Shown here piece after piece: positions 8,601-16,171 of a stretch of DNA of 20,539 bases (position 1 is the first letter of the stretch; every line of letters starts with the position of its first letter). Origin of the DNA: Bacillota bacterium. Its GTDB lineage: Bacteria; Bacillota_I; Bacilli_A; Erysipelotrichales; Erysipelotrichaceae. The notes beneath the pieces were generated by a model. The model did no database searches and was not told the DNA's origin. It saw only the letters and a program-made list of their open reading frames with translations. Where the stretch lies: NCBI GenBank assembly GCA_023388035.1, contig JAEWGY010000009.1:1-20539 (forward strand), given 5' to 3'. The position numbers and the translations under genes are program-made.

Positions 8601-11564
8601 TTAGAATTAAATAATATTAATAATCAAAATGAATTGGAATTAAATGAATTAAAATTTGATTATGAAACTAAACTTAATGAACTTAAGGAGAATAATGAAT
8701 TAATTCAGAAAGAAATTGATACTACTAATCATGAATGTAATATTATTAAGGATCATTATGAATCATATTTCCGTGATCATATAAATAATATTAGAATCGA
8801 AAATCAACGTCTATATGAAGCTAAGCAATTAAGTATTACTAATAACCTAAATGAAATTAATGAAGAGATTGAAAAAGTTAAACTTTCTAAAAATGAAATT
8901 ATCTCTAATTATGAATTAGAAATAAATGATTATCAAAATCAAATTAATTTATTAAATTCTGAATATGATCACTATGTTAATGAAAATAAAGTAAGAATGG
9001 ATGAAGAACTAACAATCATTAAAGAAAATCATCAAAGACAAATTAAAGAATTAAGTGATCATTATCAAAATATCTTTAACAATTTACTTACTAATAAAGA
9101 TGAATATGAAAAAAAACTTAGTGATTTAAATGAAGACTTACATAATGAGAAAAGAAGAATTCTAGATGAAGCTACTACTCATAAATTAGCTTTAAAGGAT
9201 GAATACATTCAAAATAAAGAAGCTATTACAGAAAAGATTAATGAATTAGAAAAAATTAAAAAAGCAAAAATAGATAAGTTTAATGAGGATTTAAGTAAAT
9301 TTAACGAAAATAAGGAAAAGGATATTAATTCACTTATTGAACTAATTAATGAACGTAAGGAAGTTAAAAGACAAAGTCTTAATGAAGTTAAGGAAGAATA
9401 TGATAAATTAATTGCTGCCTTATTAAGTCAGAAGGTTAATCTTGAAAATAATTTAGAATTAGCACGTAAGGACTATGAAAAGGAAGTAGAAAATAAAGAG
9501 AAGAAAGAAAAAGAAATTGAAGAATCATTAAATGAACTTAAGGCTGATTTAAATCAAAAATTCGAAAAGGAAAATGAACGCTTAAATAGTCTATTAGTAG
9601 ATAAAAGGTTAGAAAAAGAAAAATTAGATGCTGAATTAATTAAATTAAATGAGAATATTCAAAGTGAAAAAGAAAGATTAATCAGTGAAATTAATAAGCA
9701 AAAAGAAAACAATGAAAAGATAATTAGTGAGGGTGAGGAAAGAATTCGCTTAGCTAAGCTTAATCTTGAAAATGAATTTAGTTTAAGATTTGCTGATCGC
9801 AAAAAACACTTAGATAATCTTCATAATAGTAAAAGCAGTGAACTTGAAAATCTTAAGCAGAATTATGAATTAACGCTAACTGCTAATGAAAATGAATTAA
9901 ATGAAGAATTATCAAAGGTTAATAGTGAAAAAGAAGCATTAGAACTAAATTATCATCAGATGATTGAAGAGCTTAATCAAAAATTAGCTAATCTTGATTT
10001 TGAAGTTAATAATCTAGATAAAGATAATGAGATAACAATGGCTAATCTTAGCTTAGAATATGATAAGCGTAAGCATGAATTAAATAATGAATTAGAACTT
10101 ATTATTAAAGATATTCAAAATTATCAAACTAGAGCTGATATTGAAGAGGATTCTAAGATTATTAAGCTTAAAGAAGAGATTAGTGAATTAGAAAAGGCTA
10201 ATTCTGAATTACAAATTAGCAATGATAATTTTAATGAAGAAGATTATAAAGCTAAGCAAATTGAAGCTTTACAAACTCAATATCAAAATAATTTAAATGA
10301 ATTAGAAAACGATATTAATACTAGTCTTAGTGAACTTGATAATGAGATAAGCATTAAAAGGGATGAAATTGATAAGTTATCAGATGAAGAACTAAGGAAT
10401 TTAAGAAATGAATTTGAAAGTCTTAAGGCAGTAGAGAATGATGAAAATCTTAAATTAGAAGCAATTCTAGCTGATTATCAAAATGATTTAGAAGTTCAAA
10501 GTGATTTAGAAATTCAAAGCTTAGAAACTAAAATTAAAGAAATTGATAATAGTTTACTTTCATATTATGATAGTATTAGTAAACGTAGTAAGGAAAATAA
10601 AGATCGTTTATTAGAGCTTAAATATGAATTAGAAAGTCTTAAAGCTAATAAAACGGAAGAGATTCAAAAATTAGAAATTAAATACGATGAGAAATTAAAA
10701 GAATTAGAAAAGATCCGTTTTGATAAAGAAAATAAACAAAAAGAGATTATAAGTAAGCTAGATGAAGAATATCGTGAATATGAAAATCAATTAGCTAAGG
10801 AAATTAAAGAAAAGAATAATGAACTTAATGAGCTTCGTAATCGTTATAAGGATGATTTTGATAATCGCCTAGCAGAGCTTAATAAACATAAGGCAAGACT
10901 TCAAAGTGAGGAGCAGAAATTACAAAATGATTTATATGAAGCTAGAGAAATGGCAACAATTGAACATGAGAAGTATCTAAAAAGAGCTAATGAATTAGTA
11001 TACAATCATAAAGCGCGAATGGAAAAACTCAAGGCTTATTTACGTTCAAAAGTAGCATTACTTAAAAATCTGGCTGCTAGTCAAATTATTGATTTAAATG
11101 AGGTCGAGAAAAAGGTTAAGGAAATCGAAGAATATAAGAAGACACATAGTGAAGTAGAGGCTTTAGAAAATCTAAAAAACGCTAAGGAAGCACAGATTAA
11201 AGAATATGAGAGGGATAATGAGAATCTTGATAATTTATTTAATGAAGAAATTAAGAATCTTAATAATAAACACCTGCATATTCAACAAGAATTAAACAAA
11301 CGTAAGGACGCGATTGATTTAGAAAAAACTGATAGTTTTAATAAGATTAAAGAATTAATGAATACTATCGATAATAAGAAAAAAGAATTAAGTGAAAATC
11401 ATAGTAATAAAATGAATGCAATGCAGGAAGAGATTGATCAAATCTTTAATGAAATTCAAAGACAGCGTGAGCATTTATTAAACAATGAGGAGTTACTGAA
11501 TAAAGAATATGATCATAATGTTGAAAAGGTAAATAATCATATTAAAAAGATGGAGGAAAATTAG
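5694..11564 (+). CDS. Giant coiled-coil protein, 1956 residues, function unknown
   Basis: I do not recognise a family. Apart from a short basic start (MFKFSTKNKLKRLN), almost the whole chain is Leu/Glu/Lys/Asn-rich heptad-like helix. I see no proline, no tryptophan, only two Cys and about eight Gly. There is no signal peptide, membrane segment or Walker A, so it is not an SMC or Rad50 ATPase. Related phrases recur, such as IKNKHNERI, IKNRHDKQI and IKENHQRQI, suggesting growth by internal duplication. A less regular, Ala- and basic-rich stretch lies near residues 1760-1815. Continuous helix would span roughly 290 nm, so a cytosolic rod, filament or spacer is the likely form. I chose ATG 5694, with GAGGTG three bases before it, over GTG 5688, which lies inside that ribosome site. 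The stop abuts the next gene. Confidence 0.85.
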   Translation: MFKFSTKNKLKRLNSNALNNLIKKKEDELLDLQKQINDEELSFLNYKRDNLEKINQISLDLESKREETIKILDELNEAINELNISKAYIGSEDLHDAKELSDNLARKVNDDHDQKEKLLESHRNRLLNIIKEQKEAEFNLEKLYKKQLENKNDKLFNLKKEYQQKFLELEKEEEELLKIIEKQKNQNESKNKEIENAKEKLEELDAVKKELLDNHKEDFKKLKDDLLNKENAIKDQIVKAKQMHAKLLSDLGASFNHDYEDKKVYFLSLEDKENSLKENLNNLIKENEDLKLELKNEYSKALGEFKALELKLDASINENRKKLKENQESFDKLYLEFETRKNERLNELSTKSAALNASLNDYRKKLNDEFNFKENELKQNLDFKRNQYEKLLAKKNEELDESYRRLDAYRIERENKLNLYKNELDNLSYKEGRELDAKLLLIKDEILNINEIINVNKQNFQDKIKSLNQQHEQLSESLIKELNTIHQNNEAELNAYKLECEERYSKLLKEIEDKQAEINKLKNRIDNTTKHKEDFTKSILVAREELLNTHNKLMAELQINFNSSLKEIELVKENTKKMDLRYTADIEDLNKQKTDLIINYELEIAKADDNYLLKKEELESKYQSLNQDLVDDYNTKLLKLENNFKENENHYAELGQKYLNEKQTHLKKHEEALEAINNEFNNEKERLNSEISKLKEKELNKANYYSEKLETIKNKHNERIAGIKNEINEAKKNHENGIKELEHNFLNQLAELNKKKEELTKEADANYLILKETKLNFKQYRAELDDETKIIQADYDRELDNLKKELFNKNSELEELKQKYNAIFDDYNSRLDALRSDYSSKELELNKLKNHKQEDLDKLLSDRKQALAIELEKLREDKEAEKLELEKANHNLSLEIEKSINQNELALLSFKNELEIEYKNINEEHHRLLNELNKELKNLEATNEKSIANYEAKLEIIKNRHDKQIDKLNLELNNINNQNELELNELKFDYETKLNELKENNELIQKEIDTTNHECNIIKDHYESYFRDHINNIRIENQRLYEAKQLSITNNLNEINEEIEKVKLSKNEIISNYELEINDYQNQINLLNSEYDHYVNENKVRMDEELTIIKENHQRQIKELSDHYQNIFNNLLTNKDEYEKKLSDLNEDLHNEKRRILDEATTHKLALKDEYIQNKEAITEKINELEKIKKAKIDKFNEDLSKFNENKEKDINSLIELINERKEVKRQSLNEVKEEYDKLIAALLSQKVNLENNLELARKDYEKEVENKEKKEKEIEESLNELKADLNQKFEKENERLNSLLVDKRLEKEKLDAELIKLNENIQSEKERLISEINKQKENNEKIISEGEERIRLAKLNLENEFSLRFADRKKHLDNLHNSKSSELENLKQNYELTLTANENELNEELSKVNSEKEALELNYHQMIEELNQKLANLDFEVNNLDKDNEITMANLSLEYDKRKHELNNELELIIKDIQNYQTRADIEEDSKIIKLKEEISELEKANSELQISNDNFNEEDYKAKQIEALQTQYQNNLNELENDINTSLSELDNEISIKRDEIDKLSDEELRNLRNEFESLKAVENDENLKLEAILADYQNDLEVQSDLEIQSLETKIKEIDNSLLSYYDSISKRSKENKDRLLELKYELESLKANKTEEIQKLEIKYDEKLKELEKIRFDKENKQKEIISKLDEEYREYENQLAKEIKEKNNELNELRNRYKDDFDNRLAELNKHKARLQSEEQKLQNDLYEAREMATIEHEKYLKRANELVYNHKARMEKLKAYLRSKVALLKNLAASQIIDLNEVEKKVKEIEEYKKTHSEVEALENLKNAKEAQIKEYERDNENLDNLFNEEIKNLNNKHLHIQQELNKRKDAIDLEKTDSFNKIKELMNTIDNKKKELSENHSNKMNAMQEEIDQIFNEIQRQREHLLNNEELLNKEYDHNVEKVNNHIKKMEEN

Positions 11565-12392
11565 GTGATTATTTTTCTCGATGTTGATGGAACCATTGTT
11601 GATTATGAAAATAAGTTACCATCTTCTTGTGAAATAGCAATAAAAAAGGCAATAGCCAATGGTCATACACTGGTTATGTGTACAGGTAGAAGCCCTAGTG
11701 AACTCTCAAAGGATTTAATTGATTTAAAAATTCCTGGCTTTATTGGTGGTAATGGTTCTTATATTGAATTTAATTCTAAAATTATTTTTAAAAATTCTTT
11801 AAGTCTTAATGATTGTAAAGAAATAATTAATTTCTTAAAAGAAAATGATTTAGAGTTTTTTGTAGAAGCTAATTCTGGTCTTTATGCTAGTAAGCATTTT
11901 GAAACAGCTGCTATCCCTTATATGAAAGAATATGTAAAAGGTAAGGGCGTAGATCTTGTGAATTTTAATTTAAGAAAAACTATGCCACATCTAATCTTCG
12001 GTGAAAAGAATTTAGTAAGAGCAGATGTGAATAAGATTTCTTACCTACTTAAAGATTATAAATATCATCTACTTGCGAAAGAAAAATTTCCTCATTTAAG
12101 TAATAATACTTGGGGTGGAAATGGTCACAAGGCGCTTTTTGGGGATATCGGTGTCAGCAAGATAAATAAGGCTTTTGGTATTAAAAAATTCTTAGAATTG
12201 AGTAAATTAAAAGATGAAAAAATAGCTGCAATAGGTGATGCGATTATTGATTTATCGATGTTTGAAATTGCTGACTATAAAATCGCTATGGGTAACGCTT
12301 GTCCAGAACTAAAACAAGCTGCAAGCTTTATTACTAATGATATTAATGATGACGGCATTAAAAAAGCATTTGAATACTTAGGAGTAATATAA
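11565..12392 (+). CDS. Cof-type HAD-IIB phosphatase
   Basis: A 275-residue sugar-phosphatase-like hydrolase. Motif I is FLDVDGT with D6 and D8, motif II is C39-T-G-R, the conserved Lys is K199 in GVSK, and motif IV is GDAIID with D225 and D229. The cap domain lies between. Cof proteins dephosphorylate sugar phosphates, pyridoxal phosphate or flavin-type substrates, and the substrate here is unknown. The start is GTG at 11565, directly after the coiled-coil stop, with GGAGGA (11552-11557) inside the end of that gene. The two are therefore co-transcribed and probably translationally coupled. The position of D6 fits this start well. The usual GDGxND is GDAIID here, a mild variation. Confidence 0.88.
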   Translation: MIIFLDVDGTIVDYENKLPSSCEIAIKKAIANGHTLVMCTGRSPSELSKDLIDLKIPGFIGGNGSYIEFNSKIIFKNSLSLNDCKEIINFLKENDLEFFVEANSGLYASKHFETAAIPYMKEYVKGKGVDLVNFNLRKTMPHLIFGEKNLVRADVNKISYLLKDYKYHLLAKEKFPHLSNNTWGGNGHKALFGDIGVSKINKAFGIKKFLELSKLKDEKIAAIGDAIIDLSMFEIADYKIAMGNACPELKQAASFITNDINDDGIKKAFEYLGVI

Positions 12393-12427
12393 AACTAGGT
12401 GTAAATTAATTAAAAGCATAAATAATC

Positions 12428-12453
12428 ACAAAAGACCCTAAAGGGTCTTTTGT
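12428..12453. terminator. Intrinsic terminator after the Cof phosphatase gene
   Basis: An 11-bp perfect stem (12428-12438 with 12443-12453) closes a TAAA loop, with GGGTC followed by TTTTGT on the plus strand. The A-rich left arm means it could also work on the minus strand. It lies 35 bases after the phosphatase stop. Confidence 0.85.
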
Positions 12454-12525
12454 TATGTGATTTATATTTAAGTAAAATAAGATACTATTTAATTAAAATT
12501 ACTCATTTAAATATTAGTTATTAAA

Positions 12526-12565
12526 TATAAAAAAGAACTAATTCGACAAATTGTGAAATTAGTTC
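12526..12565 (-). terminator. Intrinsic terminator of uxaC
   Basis: Read on the minus strand, a 9-bp stem GAACTAATT/AATTAGTTC (12557-12565 with 12535-12543) is followed by TTTTTTAT. The 13-base loop can form an inner ACAA/TTGT stem. It begins about 20 bases past the uxaC stop and faces the terminator of the convergent operon. Confidence 0.8.
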
Positions 12566-12585
12566 ATATGATTTTATTATAATAA

Positions 12586-13998
12586 TTAATGCTTATCTAA
12601 AGGGAAATTAAAATATGTAATAGCATTATTATATGAAATGTTTCTAATTATTTCATTTACAAATTCTGGATCATTAGGATATTCACCTTCCTCGATCCAC
12701 TCACCAATTAGATTACATAAAATTCTTCTAAAATATTCATGTCTAGTATAGCTTAGAAAACTTCTTGAATCAGTAAGCATACCAATGAAATTAGCTAGGC
12801 ATGACTGATTAGCTAAGCTTATCATCTGTTTACGCATACCAGCTATATGATCATTAAACCACCATGCACTACCGTGTTGAATTTTAGCCATTGCTTCATC
12901 ACTTTGGAAGGATCCAATAATTGAGGCAATAATGTCATCATCATTAGGATTCAGGCTATAACAAATTGTTTTAGGTAAACGATCGTGAGTATTTAATAGA
13001 TCTAGGAAATTAGCTAAATCATCAGTAGATGCTTTATTGGCTATTGCATCAAAACCAGTATCAGGACCTAATTTTTTAAAGTTTTGTGTATTATTATTAC
13101 GCTTAGCACCGAAGTGTAATTGCATTACCCAAGAGCGTTTATGATATTCGCCAGCTAAATAAAATAATAATGCAGTTTTATATTTTAAGGCATCTTTTAA
13201 ATTAGGTTTAGTATTTTTAGCATTAAGCAAGATAGCATCAAGTTCAGCTTCATTATATTCTTCACAAAACATATAATCAAGACCATGATCAGCTGCTAAG
13301 CAACCGTGACTCGCAAAATGCTCTATTCTTAAGCTAATAGCTTTTTTAAGATCCTTAAAACTTTCAATTTTAAGATTAGTAACTTTTTCTAAATCATTAA
13401 GATAAGATGAGAAACCATCTTTATCGATATTAAGTAATTTATCAGGTCTAAAAGCGGGTAAAACTTTTACCTTAAATGATTCATCATCCTTAATCATCTC
13501 ATGCCATTTTAAATCATCGATAGGATCATCAGTAGTACAAATTAATTTAACATTAGAACGAATGATAAGATTAAGAGCTGAAAAAGAAGGTTCAGCTAGT
13601 TTTTTATTACAAAGTTCCCATACAAGTGGTGCTGTTTTTTCATTAAGAATACCATCATAATCAAAATAACGCTTAAGTTCTAAATGCGACCAGTGATATA
13701 AAGGGTTACCAATGGCTTTGGCGATTGTTTTAGACCACATTAAAAACTTTTCGTAGTCACTAGCATCACCAGTAATATATTTTTCACTAATTCCATTAGA
13801 ACGCATTAAACGCCATTTATAGTGATCACCACCTAACCATAATTCAGTAATATTTTTAAATTTCTTATCGATCGCAATTTCCATTGGCGAGATATGGCAG
13901 TGATAATCTAAGATCGGCGTCTTACTTGCGACTTCGTGATAGAGTTTAATAGCAGTAGCATTTTTTAATAAAAAATCATCATTTAAAAATTGTTTCAT
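12586..13998 (-). CDS. uxaC: Uronate (glucuronate/galacturonate) isomerase
   Basis: A 470-residue amidohydrolase-fold isomerase that converts D-glucuronate to D-fructuronate, and D-galacturonate to D-tagaturonate, the first cytosolic step of hexuronate use. Family hallmarks are DYHCHISP (H33, H35), ELWLGGDHYKWR, CTTDDPIDDL, a later AADHGLDYM, MQLHFGAKRNNN, LGPDTGFD, and HGSAWWFNDH followed by MLTDSRSFLSYTRHEYFRRILCN. The length matches the family (about 465-470). The start has GAGGTA just upstream on its strand. It is a single gene with its own promoter and terminator; no other hexuronate gene (uxuA, uxaB, kdgK) is in the window, so the rest of the pathway must be elsewhere if complete. Confidence 0.96.
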   Translation of the reverse strand: MKQFLNDDFLLKNATAIKLYHEVASKTPILDYHCHISPMEIAIDKKFKNITELWLGGDHYKWRLMRSNGISEKYITGDASDYEKFLMWSKTIAKAIGNPLYHWSHLELKRYFDYDGILNEKTAPLVWELCNKKLAEPSFSALNLIIRSNVKLICTTDDPIDDLKWHEMIKDDESFKVKVLPAFRPDKLLNIDKDGFSSYLNDLEKVTNLKIESFKDLKKAISLRIEHFASHGCLAADHGLDYMFCEEYNEAELDAILLNAKNTKPNLKDALKYKTALLFYLAGEYHKRSWVMQLHFGAKRNNNTQNFKKLGPDTGFDAIANKASTDDLANFLDLLNTHDRLPKTICYSLNPNDDDIIASIIGSFQSDEAMAKIQHGSAWWFNDHIAGMRKQMISLANQSCLANFIGMLTDSRSFLSYTRHEYFRRILCNLIGEWIEEGEYPNDPEFVNEIIRNISYNNAITYFNFPLDKH

Positions 13999-14015
13999 AA
14001 GTACCTCTTGTCTAA

Positions 14016-14024
14016 ATTATAACA
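14016..14024 (-). promoter_or_regulatory. Extended -10 promoter of uxaC
   Basis: The minus strand reads TGTTATAAT (hexamer at 14016-14021), identical to the box before the coiled-coil gene. The -35 region is poor (TATTCT). It lies 17 bases before the start codon, leaving room for a short leader with the AAGAGGTA ribosome site. Confidence 0.6.
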
Positions 14025-14094
14025 AAGCTTAAAGGCTAAGAATATAATTAATTTAGGCTATTATAAAAAAATCTTTAGTTTTTAAAAAAACCTA

Positions 14095-14123
14095 TTGCAA
14101 ATAAATGGTTTTTATAGTATTAT
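14095..14123 (+). promoter_or_regulatory. Promoter of the S10-spc ribosomal protein operon
   Basis: TTGCAA (14095-14100) and TATTAT (14118-14123) are separated by exactly 17 bases. Transcription should start near 14130, giving a leader of about 110 bases before rpsJ. A 7-bp inverted repeat, AAAAACC (14086-14092) and GGTTTTT (14107-14113), brackets the -35 box. Confidence 0.75.
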
Positions 14124-14129
14124 TATGTA

Positions 14130-14200
14130 GCTTTGCTATGATTTGGAAGGTTGCTGGTACGCCCATAAGCGTTGTACTAACCAGGGAATTTCCAAGGAGT
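14130..14200 (+). ncRNA. Structured 5' leader of the S10 operon (candidate ribosomal-protein autoregulation site)
   Basis: The leader can fold into one long interrupted hairpin. The outer stem pairs TTGGAA 14043-14048 positions one hundred bases on, that is 14143-14148, with TTCCAA 14190-14195. The middle stem pairs CTGG 14154-14157 with CCAG 14181-14184. The inner stem pairs TAC 14158-14160 with GTA 14174-14176, with a bulge of four bases, capped by GC/GC pairs or the alternative ACGC/GCGT. The outer 3' arm abuts an AAGGAG (14194-14199). In E. coli the S10 operon leader is bound by L4; whether this element binds L4 or another product is unknown. The fold was drawn by eye. Confidence 0.5.
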
Positions 14201-14240
14201 AAAACTCAATATGAGTAGTGTAATGAAGGAGGAAGATTAC

Positions 14241-14552
14241 ATGGCAAAAAATAGCGTAAGAATTAAATTAAAAGCTTACGAACATCGTACATTAGATATC
14301 GCTAGTGAAAAGATTGTTAAAGCGGTAAATAATTATGGTGTAAAAAAAGTTATTGGACCTGTTCCACTACCTACTGAAAAGCAGGTAATTACAATTTTAC
14401 GTGCAGTTCATAAATATAAGGATTCACGTGAACAATTCGAAATTAGAACTCATAAGCGTTTAATCGAATTGGTAGGTTTAGCACCAGAGGCAGTTGAAGC
14501 ATTAAGCAGATTAGAACTTCCTAGTGGTGTAGATATTGAAATTAAATTATAA
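14241..14552 (+). CDS. rpsJ: 30S ribosomal protein S10
   Basis: A 103-residue protein with the S10 pattern: RIKLKAYEHRTLD near the start, GPVPLPTEKQVITILR in the middle, and DSREQFEIRTHKRLIEL towards the end. It is a head protein of the 30S subunit and, as NusE, part of transcription antitermination complexes. I chose ATG 14241 because AAGGAGGA (14226-14232) lies eight bases upstream and MAKNSVRIKL matches the usual S10 start. An in-frame ATG at 14211, with AAGGAG eleven bases before it, would add ten residues (MSSVMKEEDY). First gene of the S10 operon. Confidence 0.97.
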   Translation: MAKNSVRIKLKAYEHRTLDIASEKIVKAVNNYGVKKVIGPVPLPTEKQVITILRAVHKYKDSREQFEIRTHKRLIELVGLAPEAVEALSRLELPSGVDIEIKL

Positions 14553-14564
14553 GAAAGGAGCATC

Positions 14565-15236
14565 ATGAAAGGAATTCTTGGAAGAAAACTAGGCATGACT
14601 CAGGTATTTACTACTGATGGTAAATTAATTCCTGTAACTGTTATTGAAGTAGAGCCTAATGTTGTTTTACAAAAAAAGACTGTTGAAACTGACGGCTACG
14701 AAAGTTTACAGCTAGGTTATGAAGAATTAAAAGAAACTAAAGTTTCAAAACCGGTTTTAGGTCATGCGAAAAAAGCAAATACTAGTCCTAGAAGATTTGT
14801 TAGAGAAGTTAAGAATGATGATTTAATGAATCTTGAATTAGGTGCAAGTATTAAGGTAGATATCTTTTCCGCTGGTGATATGGTAGATGTTACTGGTATC
14901 TCTAAGGGTAAAGGATATAGTGGTACGATTGTAAGAAATAATGCTACAATCGGTCCTAAATCACACGGTTCAGGACATCATCGTCACATTGGTTCACTTG
15001 CTACTATTGGTAGAAATAATGGTGTTATCAACAAGGGAACAATGATGGCTGGTCAAGAAGGTTGCTATACTACAACTAATCAAAATCTTGAAGTTATTAA
15101 GGTTGATAGCGAAAAGAATTATATGTTAGTTAAGGGTAATGTACCAGGACCGAAAAGAGGTTTAGTAATCGTAAAGGAAACCGTTAAAAGAAATAAGAAA
15201 AAAGATGCAGTTAAACTGCTTAATGAGGAGGCTTAA
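14565..15236 (+). CDS. rplC: 50S ribosomal protein L3
   Basis: A 223-residue early-assembly protein of the large subunit. It opens with MKGILGRKLGMTQVF and carries the typical GISKGKGYSG motif, followed by GPKSHGSGHHRHIGS, the finger that reaches the peptidyl transferase centre. Towards the end is VPGPKRGLVIVKE. The chain is about 14 residues longer than the roughly 209 of Bacillus L3, through a Lys-rich tail ending LLNEEA. AAAGGAG (14554-14560) precedes the ATG by four bases. Confidence 0.97.
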   Translation: MKGILGRKLGMTQVFTTDGKLIPVTVIEVEPNVVLQKKTVETDGYESLQLGYEELKETKVSKPVLGHAKKANTSPRRFVREVKNDDLMNLELGASIKVDIFSAGDMVDVTGISKGKGYSGTIVRNNATIGPKSHGSGHHRHIGSLATIGRNNGVINKGTMMAGQEGCYTTTNQNLEVIKVDSEKNYMLVKGNVPGPKRGLVIVKETVKRNKKKDAVKLLNEEA

Positions 15237-15239
15237 TCA

Positions 15240-15869
15240 ATGGCAGTGTTAGATATCTTAGATTTAAGTGCTAAGAAAGTTGGCACAATTGAACTAAATG
15301 ATCAGGTCTTCAATATTGAAGCAAATAAACAAGCTATTTTTGATGCAGTTTTATTACAAAGAGCTTCATTAAGACAAGGAACCCATGATACTAAATCACG
15401 TGCTGAAGTATCAGGTGGTGGTAAGAAACCTTTCCGTCAAAAAGGAACTGGTAGAGCTAGACAGGGTAGTATCCGTGCCGTGCAACATCGTGGTGGTGGT
15501 ATTGCCTTTGGACCTACACCAAGATCATATGTCTTCAAATTAAATCGTAAAGTTAGAAGATTAGCTATTAGATCTGCCTTAAGTTTAAAATTACAAAATG
15601 AAAACTTAATGGTTTTAGAAAATCTTAAATTCGATACAATTAAGACTAAAAACTTCAATACTTTATTAAATAATTTAAAGATTGATCGTAAAGTTTTATT
15701 TGTTGTAGATGTTAATGAAGAATTTGAAAATGCATACTTATCATTAAGAAATTTACAAAATGTAAATATGGTTACTGTTGAAGGTATAAATGTTTATGAT
15801 CTTGTAAATGCTGAAAAATTAGTTATGACTAAAGCTGCAGCCTTAAAGGCTGAGGAGGTATTAGGATAA
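15240..15869 (+). CDS. rplD: 50S ribosomal protein L4
   Basis: A 209-residue large-subunit protein whose extended loop lines the exit tunnel. The loop is visible as TKSRAEVSGGGKKPFRQKGTGRARQG followed by HRGGGIAFGPTPRSY, given here as two pieces of one stretch. In E. coli L4 also represses its own operon by binding the S10 leader; the structured leader at 14130-14200 makes this worth considering here. A GAGGAGG site lies inside the end of rplC, and its stop overlaps the rplW start by one base (TAATG). Confidence 0.97.
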   Translation: MAVLDILDLSAKKVGTIELNDQVFNIEANKQAIFDAVLLQRASLRQGTHDTKSRAEVSGGGKKPFRQKGTGRARQGSIRAVQHRGGGIAFGPTPRSYVFKLNRKVRRLAIRSALSLKLQNENLMVLENLKFDTIKTKNFNTLLNNLKIDRKVLFVVDVNEEFENAYLSLRNLQNVNMVTVEGINVYDLVNAEKLVMTKAAALKAEEVLG

Positions 15870-16159
15870 TGAGTAATGCAAGAGAAATTATTAAAAGACC
15901 TTTAATCACTGAAAAGAGCTTATTACTTAATGACTCAAATAATACATATGTATTTGAAGTTGCGAAAAAAGCGAATAAAATTAATATCAAACAAGCTATT
16001 GAAGAAATATTTAAAGTAAAAGTTGATTCAGTAAATACTGTTAATGTATCAGCTAAAAAGAAGAGAGTTGGTCGTTATCAAGGATATACAAGTGCTTATA
16101 AAAAAGCTTATGTTAAGCTTAAAGAAGGCAGCACAATCGAAATTTTTAAAGAAAAATAA
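15869..16159 (+). CDS. rplW: 50S ribosomal protein L23
   Basis: A 96-residue protein at the tunnel exit, where trigger factor and the signal recognition particle dock. It shows IIKRPLITEKS at the start, YVFEVAKKANKINIKQAIEEIF in the body and KKKRVGRYQGYTSAYKKAYVKL towards the end, all standard. The start overlaps the rplD stop (TAATG), with GAGGAGG ten bases upstream. After it comes the only long gap (59 bases) of the ribosomal cluster. Confidence 0.96.
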   Translation: MSNAREIIKRPLITEKSLLLNDSNNTYVFEVAKKANKINIKQAIEEIFKVKVDSVNTVNVSAKKKRVGRYQGYTSAYKKAYVKLKEGSTIEIFKEK

Positions 16160-16171
16160 TTTATTAAAATA

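Noticed and set aside
5694..11564. SMC, Rad50 or myosin-like motor identity for the coiled-coil protein
   Set aside because: No Walker A, Walker B or signature motif is present at either end and no globular head is visible.
15437..15658. Minus-strand reading frame inside rplD
   Set aside because: Antisense shadow of the conserved L4 coding sequence, without a ribosome site.
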